This document shows positions 1 through 8,901 of a DNA stretch of 64,000 bases, piece after piece; within the stretch, counting starts at the first letter, position 1, and each line of letters begins with the position of its first letter. The notes under the pieces were generated by a model. It worked only from the letters and a program-made list of their open reading frames with translations, made no database searches and had not been told where the DNA came from. The stretch lies in NCBI RefSeq assembly GCF_900176145.1, contig NZ_FWWY01000001.1:2787444-2851443 (forward strand), given 5' to 3'. Both the position numbers and the translations under genes were made by a program. This DNA comes from Sulfobacillus thermosulfidooxidans DSM 9293 (GTDB lineage: Bacteria; Bacillota; Sulfobacillia; Sulfobacillales; Sulfobacillaceae).

Positions 1-871
1 GGTAACGGCGTGGGGAATTTTCCACCAGCGCTGGCACCACACTGCTAAAAGCGATTCCCCCTAATATCAAAAGAATCCCTAACCACCGAGAAAGGTCCAC
101 AGACTCTCTGAGCCACAGTGATGATAAAATCACGGCGACTGGCAATTCCCAAGCCGCTAAAATTCCGGTTAACGCCGGTGGTAACTTGGGAGCGCTCACA
201 TAAATGGCAATGAGAGGAATGGTAAGACTAAACAGTCCAATGACGGTTCCCCATGTCCAAATTTTAAGAGAAAATAGCTCTTGGGGAGTCTGCCACGGCT
301 GTCCGGCTAGGAGAACAACCACAAAACTGACACTGGTCGAGATGCTCGCCCGTTGCCATGCTGATAACTGACCCACGATTTGTCCGGATAATAAGAGACT
401 TAGCGCGTACAATGTGGCCGCCATCAGGCCGAGTCCCACCGCCCACAGAGGAAAATGCCACTTGGCGGGTCCAGCAGCAAATACGGTGCCGATGACAATG
501 ATGGCAATCGCCAGTTGTTCGTGTTTCTTAGGCCATTGCCGCCGGATTAGGCCGTTAATGACCGGAAGAATCCAGGCAAACTGAAAGAGCAAAACGATAC
601 CGACGGCTCCGGGGACGAATGCTAAACTATGATAATAGGATAATGATGCTGCCGCTCCGATGACTCCTAATAGAGCCATATAGGCAATTTCTTTTTTACG
701 AGCTTTGGCTATAGGCACACGCTTTTTGGTGCCGAGTGCGCCGAACCATAATAAGATGATACTCACCGGGTATTGGCTGACAGTGAGTTTGGTTACAGGG
801 ATACCGTGGGCAATGGCCATTTTGACTAAAGGTGTGACAAGACCATAAGATGTTCCGGCAAGAAGCATCAA
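1..871 (-). CDS. DMT (EamA-type) permease, 3' end outside window
   Basis: Inner-membrane permease of the drug/metabolite transporter superfamily; the substrate cannot be told from sequence. An open minus-strand frame runs to the left edge without a stop and is almost entirely hydrophobic, with roughly nine or ten membrane segments in two similar halves. The second half carries the typical EamA ending in which a Trp-Glu pair (AAWELP) precedes the last helices. The start is uncertain. An in-frame TAG lies just before the ribosome binding site (AGAGGAACGAAGG). The first standard starts, TTG at 871 and ATG at 868, lie about 25 bases after it, whereas an ATT codon at 892-890 has ideal spacing. About 290 residues are visible, close to full family length, so little is missing. 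Confidence 0.8.
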   Translation of the reverse strand, partial: MMLLAGTSYGLVTPLVKMAIAHGIPVTKLTVSQYPVSIILLWFGALGTKKRVPIAKARKKEIAYMALLGVIGAAASLSYYHSLAFVPGAVGIVLLFQFAWILPVINGLIRRQWPKKHEQLAIAIIVIGTVFAAGPAKWHFPLWAVGLGLMAATLYALSLLLSGQIVGQLSAWQRASISTSVSFVVVLLAGQPWQTPQELFSLKIWTWGTVIGLFSLTIPLIAIYVSAPKLPPALTGILAAWELPVAVILSSLWLRESVDLSRWLGILLILGGIAFSSVVPALVENSPRRY

Positions 872-1335
872 GACAATGGATTTCCAGCGAATCGGCGTAA
901 ACCTTCGTTCCTCTCTGCGCTAAATTACGGTGTGATGACGACAGCGTTACCTATTATATAGAAATTTTGTTGAAATGCACGGAGGAATTTGCTGTTAATC
1001 CGTCTCTTTAGTGTGGCCTTTTTTAGAAGAGGAATTTGAGAGTTGAGCGTATGCCGTGACTGTTCAGGTCCCCATTCTTCAGTGTATTATCGTGATGAGA
1101 AAGACGCGGAGAAAGAGGGCGTAGCTTGGATGTTTTGTGCGAAACAGTAGTCCATCTATCGCAAGTGATGCAAAAAACATCTCGAAGCCTGATTGTTCTA
1201 CAAAAGCAAGATGGAAATCATAGAAAAATAACTTAATGTGGTCGACAAGTCGAAATTTTTCAAACATACAAAGATCAATGAGTAATTGTTGAAAGCTATG
1301 ATACGGAGACATGATGAAACGAGGGGAAGAGTATC
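872..1335. other. intergenic region before aacS
   Basis: About 460 bases between the divergent permease and acetoacetyl-CoA synthetase genes. It must hold both promoters, but I see no convincing -35/-10 pair. A 77-codon minus-strand frame at 1079-1312 has no ribosome binding site and resembles nothing I know, so I do not call it. Confidence 0.5.
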
Positions 1336-3297
1336 ATGACCATAGAACATCGGGGACGGATTTTATGGGAACCCAGCCAGGAAATTCGCAAGACAGCCAA
1401 TATTACGCAGTATCAACATTGGCTGCAACAACATTATGGGGTTAATGCGGAAAATTACCACGACTTGTGGAACTGGTCAGTTAATCACATTGACGATTTT
1501 TGGGCTTCGATTTGGCATTACTTTGACATAATGGCCGAGCATGGATACTCTACGGTTCGAACGGGAGAAACGATGCCTGATGTGCATTGGTTTGACGGAG
1601 CGCAGTTGAACTATGCTCAGCATGCCTTACGTTACGCCAATGAGGGTCCTGCTGTTATTTTCCGCCGGGAAGATGGTTATCAAATTGAGTGGTCGTGGCA
1701 AGAGCTGGAAGAACACGTAAGGCGACTACGCGGCGCCTTAGTCGAACTAGGCGTTCAGGCGGGTGACCGGGTGGTCGGCTATTTACCGAATATCCCCCAA
1801 AGTGTTGCGGCTTTTTTGGCGGCAGCAAGCCTAGGAGCAGTATGGTCGAGTTGTTCACCAGATTTCGGTTTTCAAGCGGTCATGGATCGTTTTCAACAAA
1901 TCGAGCCAACCATTTTATTTGCCGTGGACGGCTATTTTTATAATGGAAAAGCGCATAACCGCATTCCTGTCGTTGAGAAACTCCAAGAAAACCTGCCCTC
2001 TCTGAGAGCAACCATTCTGGTCCCTTATCTCAACCCGTTGGCCCAGCATGAACAGATGCTGTCTTTTGATAAGCTCACATCTTCCGAACCTTTGAATTTT
2101 CTCCCTGTGCCTTTTGAACATCCTTTGTGGATTTTATATTCATCGGGAACGACTGGATTGCCAAAACCCATTGTGCAAGGACATGGGGGTATTCTTCTTT
2201 CTCATTTGATGGCCCTGACGTTTCACTTGGATTTATCGCGCAAGGACCGATTTATGTGGTTTACGACCACTGGATGGATGATGTGGAATATCGTTGTTTC
2301 AGGCCTTTTATTAGGCACAACTATCGTGCTATACGACGGGAGCCCAGCCTATCCTCATGCGGATGTGCTCTGGCAGTTAGCTGAAGAGGTGCAATTAAGC
2401 TTCTTTGGCACGAGTGCCGCCTATGTGAGCATGTGTCAGAAGGCTGGGGTAATTCCTCGCCATCGAAATTTGAAGAGCCTACGGGCCATTGGTTCGACGG
2501 GTTCGCCTTTAACACCTGAGAATTTTGAATGGATTTATGAAAACGTGTCCCCTACAGTCTGGTTGACCTCTTTGAGTGGGGGAACCGACGTGTGTAGTGC
2601 TGTTGTGGGCGGTGTGCCAACACTCCCAGTCCGTAGTGGTGAAATCCAATGCCGGTATCTCGGTTCTAAGGTTGAAGCCTTTGATCCGGAGGGCCATGCC
2701 ATTTTTAATGAAGTGGGGGAATTGGTGTTGACGGAACCCATTCCGTCTATGCCACTTTATTTCTATGGGGACGAGGCCAAGGAACGTTATCGGGCTAGCT
2801 ATTTTGATATGTATCCCGGCGTTTGGCGGCACGGTGATTGGATTTTGATTCATGAAGATGGTAGTGTGGTCATTTATGGGCGGTCTGACGCTACGATTAA
2901 CCGCGGGGGAGTTCGGATGGGGACCAGTGAATTTTATCGTGTGGTCGAAGACGATCCCCGAATTGTCGATAGTATCATTGTGGATCTTAGTACGCCGGAG
3001 CATCCCAATGGATTGTTGTTACTCGTCGTGGTCGCACCTTCTTACTCGTTTGATGAGACTCTGGAAAAGGATTTGCGCAGTCGTCTTCGTGAGGCCTTAT
3101 CACCGCGCCATGTTCCTGATAAGATCCTAGCAATTCCCGAAGTCCCCAAAACGTTAAACGGCAAGAAAATGGAGGTGCCGCTAAAACGGCTGTTAGGGGG
3201 GATTCCTCAAGAGAAAGCCTTTAATCCGGGTACCATGATGAATCCTCAAGCTATGGATTTTATCATCCAACATGTTAAACCGCTCGTGAGGAGCTAA
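1336..3297 (+). CDS. aacS: acetoacetyl-CoA synthetase
   Basis: Activates acetoacetate with ATP and CoA to acetoacetyl-CoA in the cytoplasm, feeding ketone bodies into central metabolism or polymer synthesis. The 653 residues match the usual length of the family. Visible marks are an N-terminal ACS-like extension, the ANL-superfamily phosphate loop YSSGTTGLPKP near residue 268, the AacS-like stretch WFTTTGWMMWN near residue 310, and the C-terminal catalytic lysine in PKTLNGKK near residue 610. The ribosome binding site GAGGGGAAGAG sits four bases before the ATG. It stands alone on the plus strand. A second acyl-CoA synthetase (acs, 30500) is present, but the AacS-specific motifs separate the two. 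Confidence 0.93.
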   Translation: MTIEHRGRILWEPSQEIRKTANITQYQHWLQQHYGVNAENYHDLWNWSVNHIDDFWASIWHYFDIMAEHGYSTVRTGETMPDVHWFDGAQLNYAQHALRYANEGPAVIFRREDGYQIEWSWQELEEHVRRLRGALVELGVQAGDRVVGYLPNIPQSVAAFLAAASLGAVWSSCSPDFGFQAVMDRFQQIEPTILFAVDGYFYNGKAHNRIPVVEKLQENLPSLRATILVPYLNPLAQHEQMLSFDKLTSSEPLNFLPVPFEHPLWILYSSGTTGLPKPIVQGHGGILLSHLMALTFHLDLSRKDRFMWFTTTGWMMWNIVVSGLLLGTTIVLYDGSPAYPHADVLWQLAEEVQLSFFGTSAAYVSMCQKAGVIPRHRNLKSLRAIGSTGSPLTPENFEWIYENVSPTVWLTSLSGGTDVCSAVVGGVPTLPVRSGEIQCRYLGSKVEAFDPEGHAIFNEVGELVLTEPIPSMPLYFYGDEAKERYRASYFDMYPGVWRHGDWILIHEDGSVVIYGRSDATINRGGVRMGTSEFYRVVEDDPRIVDSIIVDLSTPEHPNGLLLLVVVAPSYSFDETLEKDLRSRLREALSPRHVPDKILAIPEVPKTLNGKKMEVPLKRLLGGIPQEKAFNPGTMMNPQAMDFIIQHVKPLVRS

Positions 3298-3341
3298 ACA
3301 TGTATCAAGACTTTCTTGGACCGGTAAAGGGCGAGGGATGC

Positions 3342-3908
3342 TCACTCACCGATAAATTCAAGTTGGTCGACTGTCGTAATCCGCGAGAAAAATGGCAATG
3401 AGTATTTTAACGAGGCTTCATGAGCTTCAGCACTGAGTGCTGCGCAAGCATCTTGAGCGACGACAAAATTATATCCGAGGTCAGCCCCCACGCGAACCGT
3501 ACTTTCCACTCCAATGTTGGTGGCAATGCCTCCAATGACGATAGTGTCCACTTCTAATGCGCGTAAAAGGTGGTCGAGTTCAGTGCCCACGAAGGCGCTA
3601 CGAACATGTTTGGTCACAACATGATCTTCCGGTAATACCGGTAAGGCATCAATAATATTGTATTGTTTGGGATCCACGGGAACAGATCCAGGGCGTGCTA
3701 AGAGCACTTCGGATTCGCCACGCATAGACCGTTTAACATGTTCATAAGGCCTGACGTGAACAAAAATGACTGGGACTTGATGCGTGCGCGCTATCGTTAA
3801 AAGGCGTTGGCAAGCCTCAATGGTGCTTTGAAATTGATCATGGCGGGCAATTGAATTTTGCATATCAATAAACATTACGGCGGTGCGTTGGCTACTCAAT
3901 TGTAGCAT
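3342..3908 (-). CDS. isochorismatase-family protein, YecD-like, catalytic Cys replaced
   Basis: Cytoplasmic alpha/beta protein of the isochorismatase/nicotinamidase fold, 188 residues. The Asp of the usual Asp-Lys-Cys triad is in VMFIDMQNS and the Lys in VTKHVRSAF. The catalytic Cys position reads IATNIGVEST, with Gly where active cysteine hydrolases have Cys. The same TNIGVEST pattern is, from memory, found in E. coli YecD, whose function is unknown, so thiol hydrolase chemistry should not be assumed. The start at 3908 follows GAGGGGGT at good spacing; a longer frame to 4016 lacks such a site. It converges with aacS and is probably monocistronic. Confidence 0.85.
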   Translation of the reverse strand: MLQLSSQRTAVMFIDMQNSIARHDQFQSTIEACQRLLTIARTHQVPVIFVHVRPYEHVKRSMRGESEVLLARPGSVPVDPKQYNIIDALPVLPEDHVVTKHVRSAFVGTELDHLLRALEVDTIVIGGIATNIGVESTVRVGADLGYNFVVAQDACAALSAEAHEASLKYSLPFFSRITTVDQLEFIGE

Positions 3909-4248
3909 GACAGAATACCCCCTCAATTTTCCCTGATTTATCGCCTTGTAACAGGAGTATATTATATCGCAAGTTTGGAAAAGATAACCTGTGTAACCAG
4001 TCACCGGTTCCGTCAAAAGTTAATCGGTGGATGAATTTTTGCCAAGCTTTGTTACAGTGATGCATTAAGCATTTACAGGCAAAAAGGTACGAATGTGGTA
4101 GTTGTTGTGAACATTGTCAAGTTTTAGAGCAACAGACTTTAGGCCTAAACCGCCGGAGATTTCTCAGACACCGGGCAGAATTTTTGTGGTAGACTGACAC
4201 AGAGAACGTCTTGCGTGGTGATCACGTCGGGACGGTGAGTAAGGGGCG

Positions 4249-5259
4249 ATGAACACGAAAGATTATCAATTTATTCCGCCATCAAAGGCCATGAAATGGA
4301 CAGGCATTATTGCGACGATCGGCATGTATATTGTTAATCTCGTAGGATTTCTCGATACGCAAACCGGTTCGGCCTTAGGATGCGGTCCAGATTGGCCATT
4401 GTGTAACGGCCAAGTTATTCCCAATCTTAATAACATTCACGTCGTTATCGAATTCACTCACCGCATGCTGGTAGGAGGATTTGCGCTTCTCGCAACAATT
4501 TACATGATTTGGGCCTTAATTCGCTATCGTTCTTTTGTAGAAGTGCGGATATTTTCCTTAGTGGGCATTGGATTTATTGTGGTGCAATCTGTTTTAGGGG
4601 CCTTAGCCGTCGTGTTTGTCAATCCCCCAACAGTGTTAGCACTGCATTTGGGATTTGGCTTGTTGGCGATGGTTGGAGTGGCCTTGTTAACGGTCTTTCT
4701 ATTTCAACTTGATGCCGAATCGGGTCACCGTCGTTCCGGTATCTCGTTTCGACAAGATACGCCCATCAGTACAAAGCGCTGGGTATGGGGAACGTGGATA
4801 TACACCTATATCGCTATCTATTGGGGGTCTTATGTCGCGTTTCGGGGAGCCGGTGAAGCCTGTCCTACCTGGCCACTTTGTAACGGCAAGGTATTTCCTG
4901 GATTCTCTGGGGCCGTTGGATTAGATTTTATCCATCGGCTGGCGGCAGTGGGCTTAGCCATACTAACCGTGTTGCTTCTGGGCAATTTACGGCACTATAA
5001 GGCAACCCGACCGGATTTGTATAAAGGCGCCTTTTGGCTATTTATTGCAGTTATTGCACAAATTATTACAGGAGCCAATCTTGCCTTAAGCCATGTTGCA
5101 ACTGGCCCTTATCTCCTGCATATTGCGACATTAATGCTGCTGTTTGCGGATATAAGTTATTTGGTTCTGCAAGTTATTCCCCTAAGTAAAGCGGAACAGC
5201 CAAATGTAGAACCCGAATCAGGGTGGTCATCGAGGCAAGTGCATAACCCGCAGGGCTAA
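4249..5259 (+). CDS. ctaA: heme A synthase (COX15/CtaA)
   Basis: Membrane enzyme that oxidises the C8 methyl of heme O to the formyl group of heme A for aa3-type terminal oxidases. The 336 residues contain about eight membrane helices in two homologous four-helix halves. Each half has the family's loop cysteine pair, seen as ALGCGPDWPLCNG and GEACPTWPLCNG, and conserved heme-ligand histidines as in EFTHRMLVGG and DFIHRLAAVG. No ctaB or oxidase genes are adjacent. The last codons form part of a terminator, and the stop overlaps by four bases the stop of the convergent sigma factor gene. Confidence 0.95.
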   Translation: MNTKDYQFIPPSKAMKWTGIIATIGMYIVNLVGFLDTQTGSALGCGPDWPLCNGQVIPNLNNIHVVIEFTHRMLVGGFALLATIYMIWALIRYRSFVEVRIFSLVGIGFIVVQSVLGALAVVFVNPPTVLALHLGFGLLAMVGVALLTVFLFQLDAESGHRRSGISFRQDTPISTKRWVWGTWIYTYIAIYWGSYVAFRGAGEACPTWPLCNGKVFPGFSGAVGLDFIHRLAAVGLAILTVLLLGNLRHYKATRPDLYKGAFWLFIAVIAQIITGANLALSHVATGPYLLHIATLMLLFADISYLVLQVIPLSKAEQPNVEPESGWSSRQVHNPQG

Positions 5260-5282
5260 AGGTCCTTGCGGGTTTTTTTTAG
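5247..5282 (+). terminator. terminator after ctaA
   Basis: CCCGCAGG and CCTTGCGGG pair with one bulge and are followed by eight T on the plus strand. The hairpin spans both overlapping stop codons of ctaA and the convergent sigma factor gene. Confidence 0.8.
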
Positions 5283-5894
5283 TTTTCGGCGTATGCGCTG
5301 TAGCGCATTATCAATGGTCTTGCGTGGACGTTTGACGGCACGGCTAATCTCCTCATAGCTTTTGCCGTGGCGTCTGGCCTCAAAGACCATGCGTTCTAAT
5401 GGCGTCAATTCGCCTTCAAGCCGTTGAATTAACTGAGCAGAAGTTTCTTGATCGATGATAAAAACTTCTGGAGATGGTTCATGGTGGGCCACTATGGCGT
5501 CGAGCCACGACATATCGCTGGTACCATCACGCCCGGGCTGGTCTAAGGACCACGCCGAATTTAAAACTTGATGCTTGGCCCGTGTTGCGCGAACCACCGC
5601 CGAAACAATTTGGCGGCTGACACACAATTTGGCAAATCCGGAAAAATAACCGTGGCGCCGGTCATCAAAATGTTGGATCGCACTCCAAAATCCGATCCAT
5701 CCTTCCTGGATCACATCATCATGCTCGGCTCCTGGGAGAAAATATCGACCGGCGGTCGCTTTAATTAGCGATGCATAACGGGTCATAAGTTGAATAACGG
5801 CATCTTCTTGACCACTTTTTGCCCGCATAATCAGCGTGGATTCATCATGCGTTTGATCGATTTGGGTCGAAATTGGAATCCTCCCCCTAACCAT
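5256..5894 (-). CDS. RNA polymerase sigma factor, SigH-like (paralogue 1)
   Basis: Sigma-70 family factor of the SigH (Spo0H) type that directs RNA polymerase to alternative promoters. Region 2 reads YFLPGAEHDDVIQEGWIGF, followed by FAKLCVSRQIVSAVVRATR. Region 4 has the helix-turn-helix SYEEISRAVKRPRKTIDNAL. It is clearly related to the gene at 17132. The start is uncertain. ATG at 5894 (used here) and at 5918 have poor ribosome binding sites. A very strong AGGGGGAGG at 5888-5880 points instead to an ATT codon at 5873, which would give an N-terminus aligning without gaps to the paralogue. No anti-sigma gene is adjacent. Confidence 0.88.
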   Translation of the reverse strand: MVRGRIPISTQIDQTHDESTLIMRAKSGQEDAVIQLMTRYASLIKATAGRYFLPGAEHDDVIQEGWIGFWSAIQHFDDRRHGYFSGFAKLCVSRQIVSAVVRATRAKHQVLNSAWSLDQPGRDGTSDMSWLDAIVAHHEPSPEVFIIDQETSAQLIQRLEGELTPLERMVFEARRHGKSYEEISRAVKRPRKTIDNALQRIRRKLKKTRKDL

Positions 5895-6121
5895 TCTCCG
5901 AAGACATACACGTTGCATTATACAGGGCAGAGGGGTTCGCTAAAACTGTGATAAATGACGATGAGGACAAGTTTCGATGCAAAATCATGCGTATGGTTTA
6001 ATTTTCGAGGAGCTTCTCGTTGGACGAAGTCAGGCTAAATTGTGAGAAAATAGGGTGTTGTCATTCAGCTAACAAAATCCTACCGTATGATGAATAGGAT
6101 GATGAATATGCTGAAGCAAGA

Positions 6122-7555
6122 ATGCCGGAAAGGATGAAAACGTACGTGGTGCAAAATGGTGTGCAGTATATTATCCGCTTGAATATGCAGCGGGATGGAT
6201 TACCCTTTCGGGACATTGTGCAGTTAGTCGATGATCTCGGGGGAGACATTATTGCCTGGGACCTAGTGCGGGCAGAAGACCAGAAAACCATCCGCGATTT
6301 GACGGTATTGATGGGCACGGCGGAAAAACTGCAGACTCTTGTGGAGAAATTGTCCTTGCTAGAGGGCGTCACAGTAGAAAATGTCTCAGACCGGACATTT
6401 TTGATGCATTTAGGGGGAAAAATTGAAATTCGGCCTCGGGTTCACATTAAGACCCGTGCGGATTTGTCACATGTTTATACGCCTGGGGTCGCGCGGGTTG
6501 TCGAGGCGATTGCGGAGGATCCCGCAAAGGCCTTTCAATTAACGATGAAACGCAATACGGTTGCTATTGTGACCGATGGTTCGGCGATATTGGGTTTGGG
6601 GAATCGAGGACCGAAAGCTGCGCTTCCAGTTATGGAAGGGAAGGCGGTCTTATTCAAGTGGTTAGCTGATGTTGATGCTATTCCCATCTGTTTGGACACC
6701 AACGATGTCGATGAAATTGTGGAAACCGTTGTGCGGATTGCTCCGGCTTTTGGGGGAATTAATCTTGAAGATATTGCGGCACCCAGATGTTTTGAGATTG
6801 AACGTCGGTTGAGTGAACGTCTGGATATCCCCGTATTTCACGATGATCAACACGGTACCGCAGTTGTCATCCTGGCTGGTCTCATTAATGCTGCCAAGGT
6901 GGTGGGCAAGTCTCTGGAATCGTTACGCATTGTCATTGCCGGGATGGGAGCAGCTGGCACCGCGACCACGGAACTATTGCTTCACATGGGCGTGCGGGAC
7001 ATTATCGGTTATGACCGAGTGGGGGCCATTGTGGCTGACAAGTCATATCCCGGCCATCCTGAATGGGAACAATTAGCCCAAAAAATCAATCCCCACAGGC
7101 GACAGGGAAGCCTTAAAGATCTCTTATCAGGAGCCGACGTTTTTATTGGTGTGTCGGCTGCGAATCTATTAAGTCCCGAGGATATTCAAGGGATGGCTCC
7201 TAATGCTATTTTGTTTGTTATGGCGAATCCAACACCGGAAATTGAGCCGGAAATTGCTCAATTATACGCTAAAGTGGTTGCTACTGGCCGCTCTGATTAT
7301 CCCAATCAAATTAATAACGTGTTATGCTTCCCAGGATTTTTTCGCGGTGTTCTGGATGCGCGCGCTAAACGGATTACGGTGGGGATGAAAGTGGCGGCCG
7401 CTTACGCCTTAGCGTCGGTTGTAAAAGATGAAGAGTTAGGCCCGGAATATATTATCCCTAGTGTATTTAACCGGGAAGTTTCTGAGCGCATTGCCAAAGC
7501 CGTGATTCAAGCCGCGGAAAAAGATAATGTGGCGCGACGGAGCCCCAAAATTTAG
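6122..7555 (+). CDS. NAD(P)-dependent malic enzyme with N-terminal ACT domain
   Basis: Oxidatively decarboxylates malate to pyruvate with reduction of NAD(P), linking the TCA cycle to pyruvate. Residues 1-85 form an ACT-like regulatory domain. The malic N domain follows with the catalytic Tyr in VYTPGVAR near residue 119 and the Lys in MEGKAVLFK near 177. Metal ligands lie in INLEDIAAP and FHDDQHGTA. The Rossmann domain begins with VIAGMGAAGTA. At 477 residues it is the short bacterial form plus ACT domain. The start is either this ATG or the ATG at 6134; an in-frame TAG at 6095 excludes longer forms. Cofactor preference cannot be read with certainty. Confidence 0.93.
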   Translation: MPERMKTYVVQNGVQYIIRLNMQRDGLPFRDIVQLVDDLGGDIIAWDLVRAEDQKTIRDLTVLMGTAEKLQTLVEKLSLLEGVTVENVSDRTFLMHLGGKIEIRPRVHIKTRADLSHVYTPGVARVVEAIAEDPAKAFQLTMKRNTVAIVTDGSAILGLGNRGPKAALPVMEGKAVLFKWLADVDAIPICLDTNDVDEIVETVVRIAPAFGGINLEDIAAPRCFEIERRLSERLDIPVFHDDQHGTAVVILAGLINAAKVVGKSLESLRIVIAGMGAAGTATTELLLHMGVRDIIGYDRVGAIVADKSYPGHPEWEQLAQKINPHRRQGSLKDLLSGADVFIGVSAANLLSPEDIQGMAPNAILFVMANPTPEIEPEIAQLYAKVVATGRSDYPNQINNVLCFPGFFRGVLDARAKRITVGMKVAAAYALASVVKDEELGPEYIIPSVFNREVSERIAKAVIQAAEKDNVARRSPKI

Positions 7556-7596
7556 TCGTTCCCGTATGTTTGATGTTCCCCCCAAAAAATGATTCG

Positions 7597-8136
7597 TTAA
7601 GATACGTCATGAAGTAGAAGTTGGCGATGAAAAGCGGTGTGAAAGCCTTGGGCCTTAATCTGAAGGAGATGGTCCCAAGGCTCTTTCTTGAGACCGCAGA
7701 CAAAAAGTTCGACAGTGGTCGTCGTAATTTCTATATGTCTAATGTCGGCTTGTTGGTGATGGCAGCGATCGATGCCATCAGCGATGCGCAAGATGGAGGT
7801 CATGGCAAACCACGCCGGGTTATGGCTCATCTCATGAAATTTTTGCAGGGTTAAGGTCTTGCGGTGAAAGTACGCTAAGGTCGCTACACAAGACCTGGTG
7901 GTATCCTCCCAGCTCTGTGTTTCCATAGCGTGGCGGATAATATACCGGCTATGGCGGTGATGTGCCCGTTTATTGATGAAATATCCAGCGTCATGGAGGA
8001 GTGCTGCCGTTTCCAGACATTCTCGCCAGAGACCGTTGGGTGGAAAATCAAGTAGCCCGATAAGGGAGTCATAGAGTTTTAAGGATAACCGGGCAACATG
8101 CATAGCATGAGGTCGCTCAACGAGATACTTTTGCAT
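7597..8136 (-). CDS. HD-domain protein next to ppx cluster
   Basis: Likely metal-dependent phosphohydrolase of the HD superfamily, about 179 residues. The His-Asp signature is in AALLHDAGYF near residue 50. Further His residues follow in HHRHSRYI, and a later conserved Asp in RIADGIDRC. This arrangement resembles the C-terminal HD region of Ppx/GppA proteins, whose gene lies upstream in the same cluster. The gene starts 17 bases after the end of the first kinase-like gene, so co-transcription is very likely. The substrate is unknown; nucleotides or (p)ppGpp-like compounds are possible from the context. Confidence 0.7.
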   Translation of the reverse strand: MQKYLVERPHAMHVARLSLKLYDSLIGLLDFPPNGLWRECLETAALLHDAGYFINKRAHHRHSRYIIRHAMETQSWEDTTRSCVATLAYFHRKTLTLQKFHEMSHNPAWFAMTSILRIADGIDRCHHQQADIRHIEITTTTVELFVCGLKKEPWDHLLQIKAQGFHTAFHRQLLLHDVS

Positions 8137-8153
8137 CAAGGTTTCCGTGTGGA

Positions 8154-8843
8154 CTAAGATGAAACCTCTCTCCCTTCCATTTTCGAAATGAGAAGTGGCA
8201 AAATGGCCTGAAGGCTATTGGAGCCATCCGCGAGATCCAAGGTGTGCCACGGGACCACGGCTTTAACTTGATCGAGAATATCCCGTACTCGACGCTGAAA
8301 CGCGATAAAGCCATCCAACCTTTCCCTGTCCGAAACCGATTCCAATGGGTCGAGCGCGTCCGTCACCATCAGTTTACGACGGGCCGCCGACAACGGGTCA
8401 GCCTGCGGCTCCAGAACGATATCTGGAATTAATGCGAAGCCTAGCGTGGTTCTTACCCACTGATCATTGAGGCCTTGAGCGACGGCACGGGCATAGAGGC
8501 TAATCCAGGAACGATCGGATAGAACTACATAGCCTGCGGTCAGATGCGGTAAGATAATGTGTTCCGTGACAATGGCAAAGAGACTAGCATACAGAAGATG
8601 ACGACTCTTCATCTCAAGCCGGCGGTCATGCTTGACTTGTGCAATGAACTTCTGTGTTTTGAGATTGGGAAATGGTGTAACGACAACGGCTGGATAGCCT
8701 TCAGACTGCAGGAGAGTCTGAATCGACAAGGCGAGCGTGCTGCGCCCTGATCCATCTAATCCATCGATTCCAATATAGAGCCCATCATAATAGGACTTGG
8801 GATGTGGCCATGACGGCTCTAGTGTGTGGACCGGTGTTGACAC
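8154..8843 (-). CDS. thymidylate-kinase-like P-loop protein A
   Basis: P-loop kinase of the thymidylate kinase fold, 229 residues. The Walker A motif is GLDGSGRST near residue 27; the usual Lys is replaced by Arg. The DR(W/S) motif of the family appears as LSDRSWISLYAR near residue 105. The LID region differs from housekeeping dTMP kinases, so the substrate may not be dTMP. The GTG start follows GGAGGGAG with spacing of about ten. It lies between the second kinase-like gene and the HD gene, all on the minus strand. The two kinases share only moderate similarity, which suggests an old duplication rather than a recent one. Confidence 0.72.
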   Translation of the reverse strand: MSTPVHTLEPSWPHPKSYYDGLYIGIDGLDGSGRSTLALSIQTLLQSEGYPAVVVTPFPNLKTQKFIAQVKHDRRLEMKSRHLLYASLFAIVTEHIILPHLTAGYVVLSDRSWISLYARAVAQGLNDQWVRTTLGFALIPDIVLEPQADPLSAARRKLMVTDALDPLESVSDRERLDGFIAFQRRVRDILDQVKAVVPWHTLDLADGSNSLQAILPLLISKMEGREVSS

Positions 8844-8901
8844 GATTGGATACTCCCTCCAAGATCACTCATGATACTTTATTTTGTGTACCACTGAATT
8901 T

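Noticed and set aside
1079-1312. 77-codon minus-strand open frame upstream of aacS
   Set aside because: No ribosome binding site, no recognisable domain, and it occupies the likely aacS promoter region.
2509-3003. 164-codon minus-strand frame inside aacS
   Set aside because: Lies opposite a clear, full-length acetoacetyl-CoA synthetase and reads as low-similarity antisense translation.
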